A stretch of DNA of 64,000 nt from Sphingobacterium siyangense. Lineage in GTDB: Bacteria; Bacteroidota; Bacteroidia; Sphingobacteriales; Sphingobacteriaceae. Shown one piece after another: positions 16,929 to 24,958 of the stretch. The stretch is from positions 62,001-126,000 of the forward strand of contig NZ_VLKR01000005.1 in the NCBI RefSeq assembly GCF_007830445.1, written 5' to 3'. The notes under the pieces were generated by a model. That model was given only the letters and a program-made list of their open reading frames with translations. It searched no databases and was not told where the DNA came from. Each line of letters opens with the position of its first letter. Within the stretch, counting starts at the first letter, position 1. Both the position numbers and the translations under genes were made by a program.

Positions 16929-17357
16929 CTATTTTCCTTCCTTCAATTTTTTTACTTCATTGGTAAGGTCCAACACCGCCTGGCTCAATGCTGCAATGGA
17001 TTGTGTCTTCGCTCGATCCTCCTCAATAAATTTTTCAAGCAATGCGACCAGCTTATCTGATCCATCATTGTTAAATGTTGGTTGGGAATGTTGACTAGAG
17101 TTGGTTGAGTGATCGTTAAATGTATGTGAATGCTGTATATTATAAATTACATTCTCATCCTTAAAAGATTGAACAAATTCAGCTGTTACCCCCAATGCAG
17201 TAGCCAGCTCTTCTAAAAGCGGCTCATCGAGTGCGACCATATTTTCAAAGTCCGAAATCCGTTGCTGCGAGTACTTGTTGCGGCAAAGCTGACCGAAAGC
17301 CTCCTGCTTAATTCCCTGAATCTCACGGATGCGTTTAATATTGTGACCGATATGCAT
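16929..17357 (-). CDS. XRE-family transcriptional regulator
   Basis: About 142 aa from the ATG at 17357 (MHIGHNIKRIREIQGIKQEA). The N-terminal 65 residues are a Cro/C1-type helix-turn-helix (KQEAFGQLCRNKYSQQRISD). A polar Asn/Ser/His linker follows and the last 40 residues form a coiled coil (KLVALLEKFIEEDRAK), probably for oligomerisation. An in-frame ATG at 17390 would add 11 residues, but the -7 box at 17398-17405 leaves almost no leader, so 17357 is preferred. Such HTH-plus-coiled-coil proteins are common single-gene regulators in Sphingobacteriaceae. Target unknown; the palindrome at 17417-17428 suggests autoregulation. Confidence 0.85.
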   Translation of the reverse strand: MHIGHNIKRIREIQGIKQEAFGQLCRNKYSQQRISDFENMVALDEPLLEELATALGVTAEFVQSFKDENVIYNIQHSHTFNDHSTNSSQHSQPTFNNDGSDKLVALLEKFIEEDRAKTQSIAALSQAVLDLTNEVKKLKEGK

Positions 17358-17397
17358 GGTTTCGTTTTTTTCTTTAAAAATAGTATTCATAATCTAG

Positions 17398-17428
17398 CAA
17401 AATTAGAGGGTGGTTTTTTACCGGTAAA
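17398..17428 (-). promoter_or_regulatory. Promoter and palindromic operator of the XRE gene
   Basis: The minus strand reads TAATTTTG at 17398-17405 (TAnnTTTG box). TTTACCGGTAAA at 17417-17428 is a perfect 12-bp palindrome covering the spacer and -33 region. Confidence 0.5.
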
Positions 17429-17429
17429 T

Positions 17430-18058
17430 CGGTGGAATACCACACCCTAAAATAATAAGTAATGCAATAACTTTGCCTTTAAAGTTACGAATTATTATTG
17501 TAACGAACAGCAACCGCTGAATGCTCTTTGACCTATTGGTATTGAAAGAAATTTTATAAGATCAATAAAAATTAAAAATAATGAGGCTGCTTGATAAGGC
17601 TTCTTGTCCAAATATACACAACTGAGGCCGTTCCTTGCTAATAAGGAAACTTTATAACGTATGCATAAAGTGGCTGTCTTACGTCTGCTACATATAAGAA
17701 TAGCTGACCGTTTGTGACACCGCAGGTTGAAAGTGATTTCAAGTACAAAATCTATATTATGCACAACTAGTTTCTCACGCGCTCAACACTACTAAAAGTA
17801 TATACAATAGGTGGGCTTGCTCTTGATATAAACTTACACAATTGGCGTTCGCTTACTCGTTTTCCGTAGCATATCAATAATTCGTATACACAAAGGTGGG
17901 CGCTCGCTTTAAATCTGTTTAATAAGAAATATATCAATACCAATTTTGTCAATGTGCTATTCAGCTTTAATATACCTATCATAAGATCAAGGTTTCCCGA
18001 GAAATCCGTCAGAGCCGGTCGAGATCTGTAAAAGTGATAAACCAATTAAACATGGATT
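17430..18058. other. Non-coding stretch before the Crp/Fnr remnant
   Basis: About 630 bases. Two leftward open frames (17495-17764 and 17767-18045) exist, but they are Cys/Arg-rich, show no domain pattern and have no promoter, so I do not call them. No tRNA, repeat or terminator is evident. Confidence 0.5.
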
Positions 18059-18320
18059 ATGGAAAAAGGAACTTTGACGCAAGAAGACGAGGAACTCATG
18101 GGGCAATACGGCGAATACAGACAGATTAAAAAGGGAGCTTTGCTCCACAGAGAGGGAATGGTAGCAAACTATGCATCAACTCAAAGACTCACCCCAGAAA
18201 CGCTACGAAGATTTTGTGTCAAATTACCCCAATATCTACAATCGCATTCCGCTTTATATGATCGCTTCTTACCTAGGTATTTCAAGAAAAACACTGACAA
18301 GGGTTAGGGGCGGGAAATAA
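18059..18320 (+). pseudogene. Crp/Fnr-type regulator with a large internal deletion
   Basis: The frame starting at 18059 encodes TLTQEDEELMGQYGEYRQ then IKKGALLHREGMVANY, the first strand region of a cyclic-nucleotide-binding-like sensor domain. From about 18174 the homology continues in another frame: HQLKDSPQKRYEDFVSNY, then RIPLYMIASYLGISRKTLTR, which is the C-terminal helix-turn-helix of the same family, ending with TAA at 18318-18320. Roughly 100 residues of the usual 190 are missing at the junction near 18166-18176, and the two ends are out of frame. The gene is therefore dead. Confidence 0.8.
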
Positions 18321-18378
18321 TTAGTCACTTTATCACCATCTACACTCCTGATAAAAAGGTTTATCAAAATAATGATGA

Positions 18379-18414
18379 TAAAAAAGGCTAAATTAACCGT
18401 AGTTCAGTTAGCCT
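18379..18414 (-). terminator. Probable terminator of the SDR gene
   Basis: A 7-bp stem (18385-18391 with 18408-18414) followed on the minus strand by a T-run, 30 bases past the SDR stop. Confidence 0.55.
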
Positions 18415-18442
18415 CTTCTTACAACGTTGACAATAAAAAACC

Positions 18443-19165
18443 TTATGGATTGGTAGACCACAAACTGAATTCTTTTACAAAAGCACGTTTTGGCAATTTC
18501 AGATGGTGTACGACTAGGGTCGCCAAATCTTCCGGCTGTAATACTTTTTCTTCGTTTCCATCGGTGAAGTTGGCGTTCACCGTCATATCTGTGGCAATGG
18601 TACTCGGGTTGATGGTCGATACACGAATGTTGGACTTGCGGCCTTCTTGCATCACACTCTCGGTAAGATTGATCACCGCTGCTTTTGATGCTCCGTAGGC
18701 ACTCATTTTTGCAGAACCTTTCAAACCTGAGGTAGATGCTATGTTAATGATATCACCACCATTGTTTTTGACCATCTCCGGGAATACCTCGTGGATCATA
18801 TAATACGTTCCAAATACATTTATTTTGAAAGCTTGCTCCCATTGCTCAACTGGCAATTCGTTGATACCTCCTACAGCCAAAACTCCGGCACTATTAATAA
18901 GAATATCAATAGTTTCAAAAGTTTCCAAAATACTTTTTACCGTGTCTTGCACACCTGTATAATCTGAGACATCCAAGGCATAAGTTTGCACTTTTACATC
19001 GCTGTTAATGGCGCTGATTTCAGCAGCTACCCGTAACAAATCTTTTTCTGTACGACCTGCCAGAGCGATATTGACCCCTTCTTTTGCCAATTCCAAAGCC
19101 ATCGCTTTACCTAACCCTTTACCAGCACCTGTGATAAGGGCATTCTTATTTTTTAAATCTTGCAT
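18443..19165 (-). CDS. Short-chain dehydrogenase/reductase, FabG-like
   Basis: 240 aa, classical SDR length. NAD(P)-dependent oxidoreductase of the Rossmann fold. TGAGKGLG near the N-terminus binds the cofactor, NSAG is the usual structural motif after strand 4, and the catalytic residues are Ser in NIASTSGL and Tyr/Lys in YGASK. It resembles the 3-ketoacyl-ACP reductase group (FabG), but the substrate of SDRs outside a fab operon is not predictable. It is divergent from the IclR-type gene at 19263 with about 100 bases between the starts, suggesting the regulator may control it. Confidence 0.88.
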   Translation of the reverse strand: MQDLKNKNALITGAGKGLGKAMALELAKEGVNIALAGRTEKDLLRVAAEISAINSDVKVQTYALDVSDYTGVQDTVKSILETFETIDILINSAGVLAVGGINELPVEQWEQAFKINVFGTYYMIHEVFPEMVKNNGGDIINIASTSGLKGSAKMSAYGASKAAVINLTESVMQEGRKSNIRVSTINPSTIATDMTVNANFTDGNEEKVLQPEDLATLVVHHLKLPKRAFVKEFSLWSTNP

Positions 19166-19233
19166 ATTTCTATTTTATATATCGCAAAATTCTGTTTTTA
19201 TTTTATTATAAACGACTATTGAGTATTAAAATG

Positions 19234-19241
19234 TAAATTTG
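19234..19241 (+). promoter_or_regulatory. -7 promoter element of the IclR-type gene
   Basis: TAAATTTG matches TAnnTTTG. It overlaps a possible TTG start at 19239, which argues for the ATG at 19263 as the real start. Confidence 0.4.
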
Positions 19242-19262
19242 TTCCGTAATAATGAACAAAAC

Positions 19263-19967
19263 ATGATACAGTCGCTCGAGAAGCTATTTCTCATTATGGA
19301 TTATATGGTACAAAACGGTAATCGGGTGCGTATACAAGATATTGCATCAGGTTTGGATATGAAAAAATCTACGGTACATAATTTTGTTAAAACCTTGGTG
19401 CAGATGGGCTATGCAGATCAAGAGGAACTTTCTACCCGATATTACCTCACAGGCAAAATGCATCACCTCATCCCAACGGAATATTCTACCGCTACACTGA
19501 AGACAGACTATCGTCCTATCGTAGAAAAAATAACCGAACTCACCGGTGAAACCGCTTATCTAACCATACAGCTAGGATCCTATATGCGGCACGAACTAAA
19601 AAGCGATCCCAAACGCTCTGTACGTATAAGTCTAGAAGTAGGTAAAGAAATGGATGTAATGAATTCGGCTTTGGGCAATGTTTTTATGGCACATTCACCG
19701 AGTTTGACCAAACAATTAATGGTTAATCTCATCGAGCCAGAACAAATCAAATTGCAAAAGCAACTCGATAATGTAATAGAAAAAGGCTATGCTGAAGATT
19801 ATGAACGTTTGGAAAAAGAGATGAATTGCGTAGCGGTACCAATTTATAGTAATAATAAATTATTGGCAGCAATTGGTATTTCAGGCCCATCGTATCGTTT
19901 TGGAACTAAAGAAATGCAACAGGGAATACAGATCATTCAATCATTATTAAAGAATAAGGTATCTTAA
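19263..19967 (+). CDS. IclR-family transcriptional regulator
   Basis: About 234 aa. The N-terminal winged helix-turn-helix (SLEKLFLIMDYMVQNGNRVR, IQDIASGLDMKKSTVHNF) is followed by the IclR effector-binding domain (around 80-230; KITELTGETAYLTIQLGSYM, CVAVPIYSNNKLLAAIGISG). IclR proteins bind small metabolites and repress or activate catabolic genes. ATG 19263 (MIQSLEKLF) is chosen because the upstream TTG at 19239 lies inside a -7 box. It is divergent from the SDR gene, its likely target. The gene ends 90 bases before a strong terminator. Confidence 0.88.
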   Translation: MIQSLEKLFLIMDYMVQNGNRVRIQDIASGLDMKKSTVHNFVKTLVQMGYADQEELSTRYYLTGKMHHLIPTEYSTATLKTDYRPIVEKITELTGETAYLTIQLGSYMRHELKSDPKRSVRISLEVGKEMDVMNSALGNVFMAHSPSLTKQLMVNLIEPEQIKLQKQLDNVIEKGYAEDYERLEKEMNCVAVPIYSNNKLLAAIGISGPSYRFGTKEMQQGIQIIQSLLKNKVS

Positions 19968-20056
19968 TCTACACGATAATCGTTCTATAGCGTGTAGATG
20001 GAATGCATCATGCTTATTGTACTGTGACAATTAAAAATGTAACATTGATTATTGTT

Positions 20057-20106
20057 GAGTAAAGGAAAAGAGTCCTCGCCAATTCCAGGACTCTTTTCCT
20101 TTACTC
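20057..20106. terminator. Strong bidirectional terminator
   Basis: A perfect 20-bp stem (20057-20076 with 20087-20106) with a 10-base loop, between the IclR-type gene and the convergent M23 peptidase gene. Confidence 0.8.
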
Positions 20107-20202
20107 ATTTTATCATTTCCCTTTTGTTTGAACCAAAAATCGAAAATTGCAATTAATGTAGCAGATCAGGTCGGACAAATGTTGTAAGTTTGAAATTAGC
20201 TG

Positions 20203-21933
20203 TTAACGCGATGTGGAGAATGAAGCCTCGTAGACCTTCAAATTCCCTTTGTTGTCTTTCACTTCAAGTTTAAAGTCGTGTCTGCCACTGCTGAGTTCCG
20301 GTTCGAAGTCATGCCAGATATGTCTTGTTTTAGGGTCATATTTCATTAAAGCCCATTTCCCGTCAATATAAGCGTCAAAAGTAGCTATACCCGATAGATT
20401 GTCACTGATGGTAAAATCGATGGAGCGTTGATTGGAAACATTCTTGCCGTCGGTCAGGTTACGCGCAGTGATATTTGGTGCAATGGTATCGACAGCGATG
20501 TAAAAACCACCAAATTCGCGTACGTTGGCTACCACCCAGCCGTTCTCATATTGACCACCTTGTGCTCCGCCATCAGAAGAAACAATCAAGGCTTTGTCAT
20601 AAAGATTTTCAGACAAGCTGTAGTCTGGTTTGATCATGAGCTTATAATATCCGAACACCGGTGTATAAGCGTTGTGGATATAGTGCATTGCCGAGTAGCC
20701 TTTTGCAGGTTTTGCTCCCTGCGAATAATTGAAGTAAAGGTCGTCATACAATATGTTTTTACCCATGTAAATACGCGCATTTTCCGCCTCATATTTGTTT
20801 TCATCGGCATAGTGAAACATTTTAAGCCCCTTCGCATTTGGGCGGCTGATGGAAAGTGAAGGGTTATTCTGCACCTTAAAATTCAATTCGCTCGTATTCC
20901 CTTGAACATCCTTGACCACATATTTTATCTCATGCACCTCATTGTCTTTCAACGTGATTTTACCGAGGTTATCCAAGTTTTTGAAGATGTTGATCGGATT
21001 GTTAGGATCTTTGAAGCTCTTTTGCACGCGTACCCCTGACTTTTTTAAATAAGGGTAGTCTACGTAGGACTGTATCGCACGGGTCTGATCAAAAGGAATG
21101 GATTCGAACAGTACCGTGCTGATGTTTCTATTATCTAAAAATAGTTCAATCGAATATACACCATATGTAAAAGAGATTCCTCTCCGTTTATCAACGGTGT
21201 TGATTCCCAATCCAAAGGTACCATTCACAGAGATAGGGGCGTTTGTTGCTAAACTATAATTGCCGCTACCAACAGATCTGATGGTTTGATGCCTGCGGGG
21301 CGTATTTTCATCAAACAGTTCGGAACCCAAATCGTAGACCGTCATACCGCGGATAATCGGTTTGACACCGTCTGGAAACAACAGTCCAAACAATTGCGGA
21401 TTGAGCGGCAATTGTGCTTTTGTATCCCGGATTTCGAAATGAAGATGTGGGCCAGCTGAACCACCGGTATTGCCCGAATTTGCAATAAACTCACCTTTTT
21501 TCACCGGGACCTGATTTGGTTTGAGGAATACATCGACATCAAAACGTTTCTGCTTGTACTGCTCATCTTTGATGATTTTAGCAAGATCTGAATTGAAACT
21601 CTCTAGGTGCATGTATACCGAGGTGTAACCATTGGGGTGATCAATGTAAACATAATTACCACCACCACCTATCTGTACCCTGACGCGGGATACAAAACCT
21701 TCCGCCGCTGCATGCACAGGAATATTGATGCGTTGTTGTGTGCGGTAATCGTCTCCGCCATGAAAATGCGTCGCGCGCAATTCGCCAAACGATCCCGAAG
21801 CCTGTGGAGGAATATCCATGGGGCGTACAAAATAATTTTGTGGATAATTGCGACTTTTGATAATATCTTGCCCTTGGCTTAGGCCTGCCGTACAAGTGAG
21901 GAAGGCCAGTAATGCTATTCTTTTTGTTGTCAT
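20203..21933 (-). CDS. Secreted M23-family metallopeptidase
   Basis: 576 aa. A cleavable signal peptide (ALLAFLTCTAGLSQGQ) leads to an M23 (LytM/lysostaphin-type) domain at about 50-185: the zinc motif HxxxD is His58/Asp62 in THFHGGDD, and the second site is GPHLHFEI. Such enzymes cut peptidoglycan cross-bridges or act as regulators of amidases. The remaining 380 residues are beta-rich; the last 90 (DNLSGIATFDAYIDGKWALM) resemble an Ig-like domain. Both zinc motifs are intact, so the enzyme is probably active in the periplasm. It starts 13 bases after the stop of the FAH-family gene, so the two are likely co-transcribed. Confidence 0.9.
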   Translation of the reverse strand: MTTKRIALLAFLTCTAGLSQGQDIIKSRNYPQNYFVRPMDIPPQASGSFGELRATHFHGGDDYRTQQRINIPVHAAAEGFVSRVRVQIGGGGNYVYIDHPNGYTSVYMHLESFNSDLAKIIKDEQYKQKRFDVDVFLKPNQVPVKKGEFIANSGNTGGSAGPHLHFEIRDTKAQLPLNPQLFGLLFPDGVKPIIRGMTVYDLGSELFDENTPRRHQTIRSVGSGNYSLATNAPISVNGTFGLGINTVDKRRGISFTYGVYSIELFLDNRNISTVLFESIPFDQTRAIQSYVDYPYLKKSGVRVQKSFKDPNNPINIFKNLDNLGKITLKDNEVHEIKYVVKDVQGNTSELNFKVQNNPSLSISRPNAKGLKMFHYADENKYEAENARIYMGKNILYDDLYFNYSQGAKPAKGYSAMHYIHNAYTPVFGYYKLMIKPDYSLSENLYDKALIVSSDGGAQGGQYENGWVVANVREFGGFYIAVDTIAPNITARNLTDGKNVSNQRSIDFTISDNLSGIATFDAYIDGKWALMKYDPKTRHIWHDFEPELSSGRHDFKLEVKDNKGNLKVYEASFSTSR

Positions 21934-21946
21934 AAGATGTCCGAGC

Positions 21947-22558
21947 TTATTTAATTTTACAGCTAAACATCTTCTGTTCGCCGATGAAACCTTCCAATAA
22001 ATCGCCGATGGCTACAGATCCGACACCAACTGGAGTTCCGGTGTAAATGAGGTCACCTTTGCGGAGGGTAATAAATTTGGAGGTATATACAATCAGATCT
22101 TCGTAGGAAAATATCATATCCTTGGTATTTCCCTGCTGGACTGTTTGTCCATTTTGCTGCAGGGAGAACTCAATCGAGTTCACATCTGCAAGCTCTCCTT
22201 TAGGAATCAAGTTGCTGATCACTGCAGAATGGTCAAATGCTTTTGCCAATTCCCAGGGAAGGCTTTTCGCTTTAAGTTCCTGCTGTACATCTCTGGCGGT
22301 GAAGTCAATGCCCAGACCAATGGCATCATAATACGTTGACGCAAATTTGGGCGTGACATGCTTTCCTTCTTTACAGACCCGGAGGACAACTTCGGTTTCG
22401 AACTGAATGTTTTTGGAGAATTCGGGGTAATAGAAATCTTTGTTATCCTTTAATACCGCAGTATCGGGTTTTAAAAATATAATGGGATTTTCTGGGACTG
22501 GATTATTGAGTTCTTTCGCGTGGTCGATGTAATTGCGACCGATTGCAATTATTTTCAT
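21947..22558 (-). CDS. Fumarylacetoacetate hydrolase (FAH) family protein
   Basis: 203 aa, the short single-domain form. FAH-fold enzymes cleave or decarboxylate beta-dicarbonyl compounds using Mg2+; small members include acylpyruvases and oxaloacetate decarboxylases. Start KIIAIGRNYIDHAKEL is typical. The metal site is indicated by QFETEVVLRV and GLGIDFTARD, and the C-terminal LRKGDLIYTGTPVGVG is the conserved closing motif. Substrate not predictable. The first gene of a two-gene operon with the M23 peptidase downstream; no functional link between the two is apparent. Confidence 0.9.
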   Translation of the reverse strand: MKIIAIGRNYIDHAKELNNPVPENPIIFLKPDTAVLKDNKDFYYPEFSKNIQFETEVVLRVCKEGKHVTPKFASTYYDAIGLGIDFTARDVQQELKAKSLPWELAKAFDHSAVISNLIPKGELADVNSIEFSLQQNGQTVQQGNTKDMIFSYEDLIVYTSKFITLRKGDLIYTGTPVGVGSVAIGDLLEGFIGEQKMFSCKIK

Positions 22559-22863
22559 GATATAAATTTTTAAGGCAATGAAGCTTTCAGATTTCTTGGC
22601 AAGCGCTTTAGCTCGACGTTCATCGCGAGGATGTTTGAAGCCAGATCCAAAGATGGCTCCGCTTTTTATGTGAGCGTCTTACACGTGGCGGAGACATATA
22701 ACTTCCATGAAGATCATATGACTATCTTCCTAAAGCTTGTTGCGGACTTATACCCAGTAAACCTGTGTTTTCGCTTGCCACAACAAACTTAGCAAATGTC
22801 CGATGGTTATCCAAAAATGAAGAGAAGCAAGTCCATTTTAATTTAAATTAAGATTGCTATTTA
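22559..22863. other. Non-coding stretch upstream of the 11-bp repeat array
   Basis: About 300 bases without a convincing reading frame, RNA gene or terminator. I see nothing in it that can be named. Confidence 0.4.
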
Positions 22864-22935
22864 TATAGGTTTTAGTTAGGTTTTGTTTAGGTTTTAGTTA
22901 GGTATAGTATAGGTTATAGCTAACTAAAACCTATA
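22864..22935 (+). repeat. Five 11-bp tandem repeats closed by a 16-bp inverted repeat
   Basis: Five consecutive 11-bp units start with TAGGT: 22866-22876, 22877-22887, 22888-22898, 22899-22909 and 22910-22920. Units 1 and 3 are identical (TAGGTTTTAGT); the others differ at 1-4 positions. Bases 22920-22935 are the exact reverse complement of 22864-22879, so the array ends in an inverted copy; further CCTA-type copies follow to about 22970. Period 11 places each unit on about the same face of the helix. The array lies 108 bases before the DUF6266 gene. Confidence 0.8.
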
Positions 22936-23043
22936 GTATACCTAATCTAATACTAGTTCATACCTAATTTAATTCAAACATTAATACAGATCGATTGTTA
23001 AGAGATCATTGTTAAGATGATAATTAAACAAAAAACTTAAAAT

Positions 23044-23679
23044 ATGGCTATATTAGAAGATGGGCCCAATGGTGGCTTTCGAGGTAAAGTTGGATCGATA
23101 TATGGATACAATCGTATGGGGCAATGGATTATTCGGGGTGCAAGGAGGAAAAGTAGTAAACCTCCGACTGAAGCTCAGCGATTACATCGCCAAAAAATGA
23201 AGGCTGTCGGAAAATTTTGTGCAGAGAACAAAGCTGTCTTTGATTTTGGCTATGAGTTAAAAAAAGAAAATGGATCTAAATATGGTGCATTTCAGCTTGC
23301 GCAAAAGCATGTTTTCAATGATGTGTTGGCTTTTGATACTGACTATAATCCCGTCGTGAATTTTGAAAATTTGAACGTGTTTGTGGGGGATTTAATACCG
23401 CCTGAGGGTACTAAGGTGAGTGTGAGTGAAGGACGTATATTTTTGGAATGGATACCAAACCCAGCGTATGATGATGAAATTTATAAGTTAAATCTAGCAT
23501 TTGTTAGCTTAAATGATTTCTGCTCGTTAAAACCAGCAGTTGCATCTGCTAAGGATGGTCAATGTTTCGTCAATGTACCAGTTGAATTAAATCAGAAAGC
23601 TGATTATCATGTCTACATCGGGTTTTGGGATACCTATCATGGTGCATTCTCAAATTCGACCTATTGTGGCGTCATTTAA
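23044..23679 (+). CDS. DUF6266-family protein
   Basis: 211 aa, no signal peptide. The start MAILEDGPNGGFRGKVGSIY and the following basic GQWIIRGARRKSSKPPTEAQ are diagnostic of DUF6266, a family found mainly in Sphingobacteriaceae. The C-terminal two thirds are beta-rich (VSVSEGRIFLEWIPNP, YHVYIGFWDTYHGAFSN). Function unknown; the Gly-rich, basic start resembles that of some phage structural proteins, but this is only an impression. It is preceded by the 11-bp repeat array and followed 36 bases later by an unrelated HAD gene. Confidence 0.85.
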   Translation: MAILEDGPNGGFRGKVGSIYGYNRMGQWIIRGARRKSSKPPTEAQRLHRQKMKAVGKFCAENKAVFDFGYELKKENGSKYGAFQLAQKHVFNDVLAFDTDYNPVVNFENLNVFVGDLIPPEGTKVSVSEGRIFLEWIPNPAYDDEIYKLNLAFVSLNDFCSLKPAVASAKDGQCFVNVPVELNQKADYHVYIGFWDTYHGAFSNSTYCGVI

Positions 23680-23715
23680 TAGGATTTTTCCACCTACTTG
23701 TGTATCTTTAACACT

Positions 23716-24375
23716 ATGAATAAAATACAGGCGGTATTGTTCGATCTAGACGGTACGTTAATTGATTCGGAATATTTCTATTTCAAAAATTGGGCACCTA
23801 TATTAAAACAGGAATTTAACCTTCAGATCAGCTATGAAGATTGGATTCGCGATTTTGCTGGACATACTTTAGCACATAATGTCAAGCGTCTTACCGAGGA
23901 CTATGGCTACGACGTGACGGAAGAACATATGTGGAAGCGTACACGTGCGGCTTATGCCGATTCTAACATGAGCGATATTGAATTGATGCCTGGAGCACGA
24001 GAAATTTTAGCTTTTTTGAAAGCAGAAGATATCCGTATTGGGCTTGTGACCTCGAGTTATAGAAGCACAGTCGATACTGTTTTGGGCAAGCACGAGCTTT
24101 TGGATTATTTTGAGTTTTTTGTCACGCGTGAGTGTGTGGAGCTGCCAAAACCCAATCCGGAACCTTATCGTTTGGCATTGACACATCTGGGTCTACCAGC
24201 CGACCGCTGTGTGGCTATTGAGGATACGTCAACAGGAAGTACATCGGCATTGGGAGCAGGGACACAGTTGATTGCAGTTACGAAGCAAGAGGTAGAACGT
24301 GCTAGACTAACAGCTGTTGATAACATTGTGGAAAACTTATCTGAGGCGAAAGCCCTGTTGGCGCAATGGATTTGA
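23716..24375 (+). CDS. HAD-superfamily phosphatase, beta-phosphoglucomutase-like
   Basis: About 219 aa. Haloacid dehalogenase fold with an alpha-helical cap (subfamily I). Motif I DLDGTLIDSE holds the nucleophile Asp and the acid/base Asp, motif II is TSSYRS, motif III is the Lys in ELPKPNPEPY, and motif IV is AIEDTSTG. All catalytic residues are in place. Members dephosphorylate sugar phosphates or other small phospho-compounds; the true substrate is unknown. ATG 23716 (MNKIQAVLFDLDG) is chosen over the TTG at 23698, which would add only six atypical residues. Confidence 0.9.
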   Translation: MNKIQAVLFDLDGTLIDSEYFYFKNWAPILKQEFNLQISYEDWIRDFAGHTLAHNVKRLTEDYGYDVTEEHMWKRTRAAYADSNMSDIELMPGAREILAFLKAEDIRIGLVTSSYRSTVDTVLGKHELLDYFEFFVTRECVELPKPNPEPYRLALTHLGLPADRCVAIEDTSTGSTSALGAGTQLIAVTKQEVERARLTAVDNIVENLSEAKALLAQWI

Positions 24376-24462
24376 GGGTTGTAAAATAATTTAATCGTTT
24401 TAGCATTTGTATTTTTAGTCGGATATATGTAATATTACCGAATTGTAAAGGGAACTCTGATT

Positions 24463-24951
24463 ATGAACCGTAGAACCGCAATAAAGCAATTTTTCATTAT
24501 AGCTGGCGGACTGACAATTTTGTCGTCCTGTCTGAATGATGGAGGTGCATCAATTGTATTAAATAAGCTGAAGATTTCGGCGGAAGATGAGCAATTTTTG
24601 GGCGATCTGGCTAACATCCTGATTCCGAAATCGGATACACCGGGAGGAAAGGATCTGAACCTGCATCTTTTCGTCATCAAAATGGTGGATGACTGTGAGT
24701 CGCCAGAAAATCAGGCTAAATTTGTCGCTGGTTTCAACAAATTGCGAAAACAGTTGAATTTAAAAAATAACAAAGAGACTGAGACCACTTTGGCGGGGTT
24801 AAAAGACCAAACCGACGAGAAGGCTTTTTTTGAGACCTTCAAATCGCGTGCAATTCAGGGGTATATGAACTCAGAATACGTGATGAAGAATAAGGTGATT
24901 TATAAACTTATTCCGGGTCCGTACAATGGTGCGGTAAAAGTTAAGGCATAA
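24463..24951 (+). CDS. Gluconate 2-dehydrogenase subunit 3-like lipoprotein
   Basis: 162 aa. MNRRTAIKQFFIIAGGLTIL followed by SSC gives a twin-arginine-like signal with a lipobox, so the protein is exported, possibly folded, and anchored. The rest (FLGDLANILIPKSDTPGG) matches the small subunit of membrane-bound gluconate 2-dehydrogenase-like complexes, which escorts a GMC flavoprotein across the membrane. It is directly followed, 7 bases later, by the GMC oxidoreductase gene, as expected for the pair. The small subunit has no known catalysis of its own. Confidence 0.85.
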   Translation: MNRRTAIKQFFIIAGGLTILSSCLNDGGASIVLNKLKISAEDEQFLGDLANILIPKSDTPGGKDLNLHLFVIKMVDDCESPENQAKFVAGFNKLRKQLNLKNNKETETTLAGLKDQTDEKAFFETFKSRAIQGYMNSEYVMKNKVIYKLIPGPYNGAVKVKA

Positions 24952-24958
24952 ATAGCAC

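Noticed and set aside
17495..18045. Two leftward open frames of about 90 codons
   Set aside because: Cys/Arg-rich composition without domain pattern, no promoter-like element, no coupling to neighbours; typical of random frames in non-coding DNA.
22864..22975. CRISPR array
   Set aside because: Units are only 11 bp, directly adjacent without spacers, and no cas gene is nearby.
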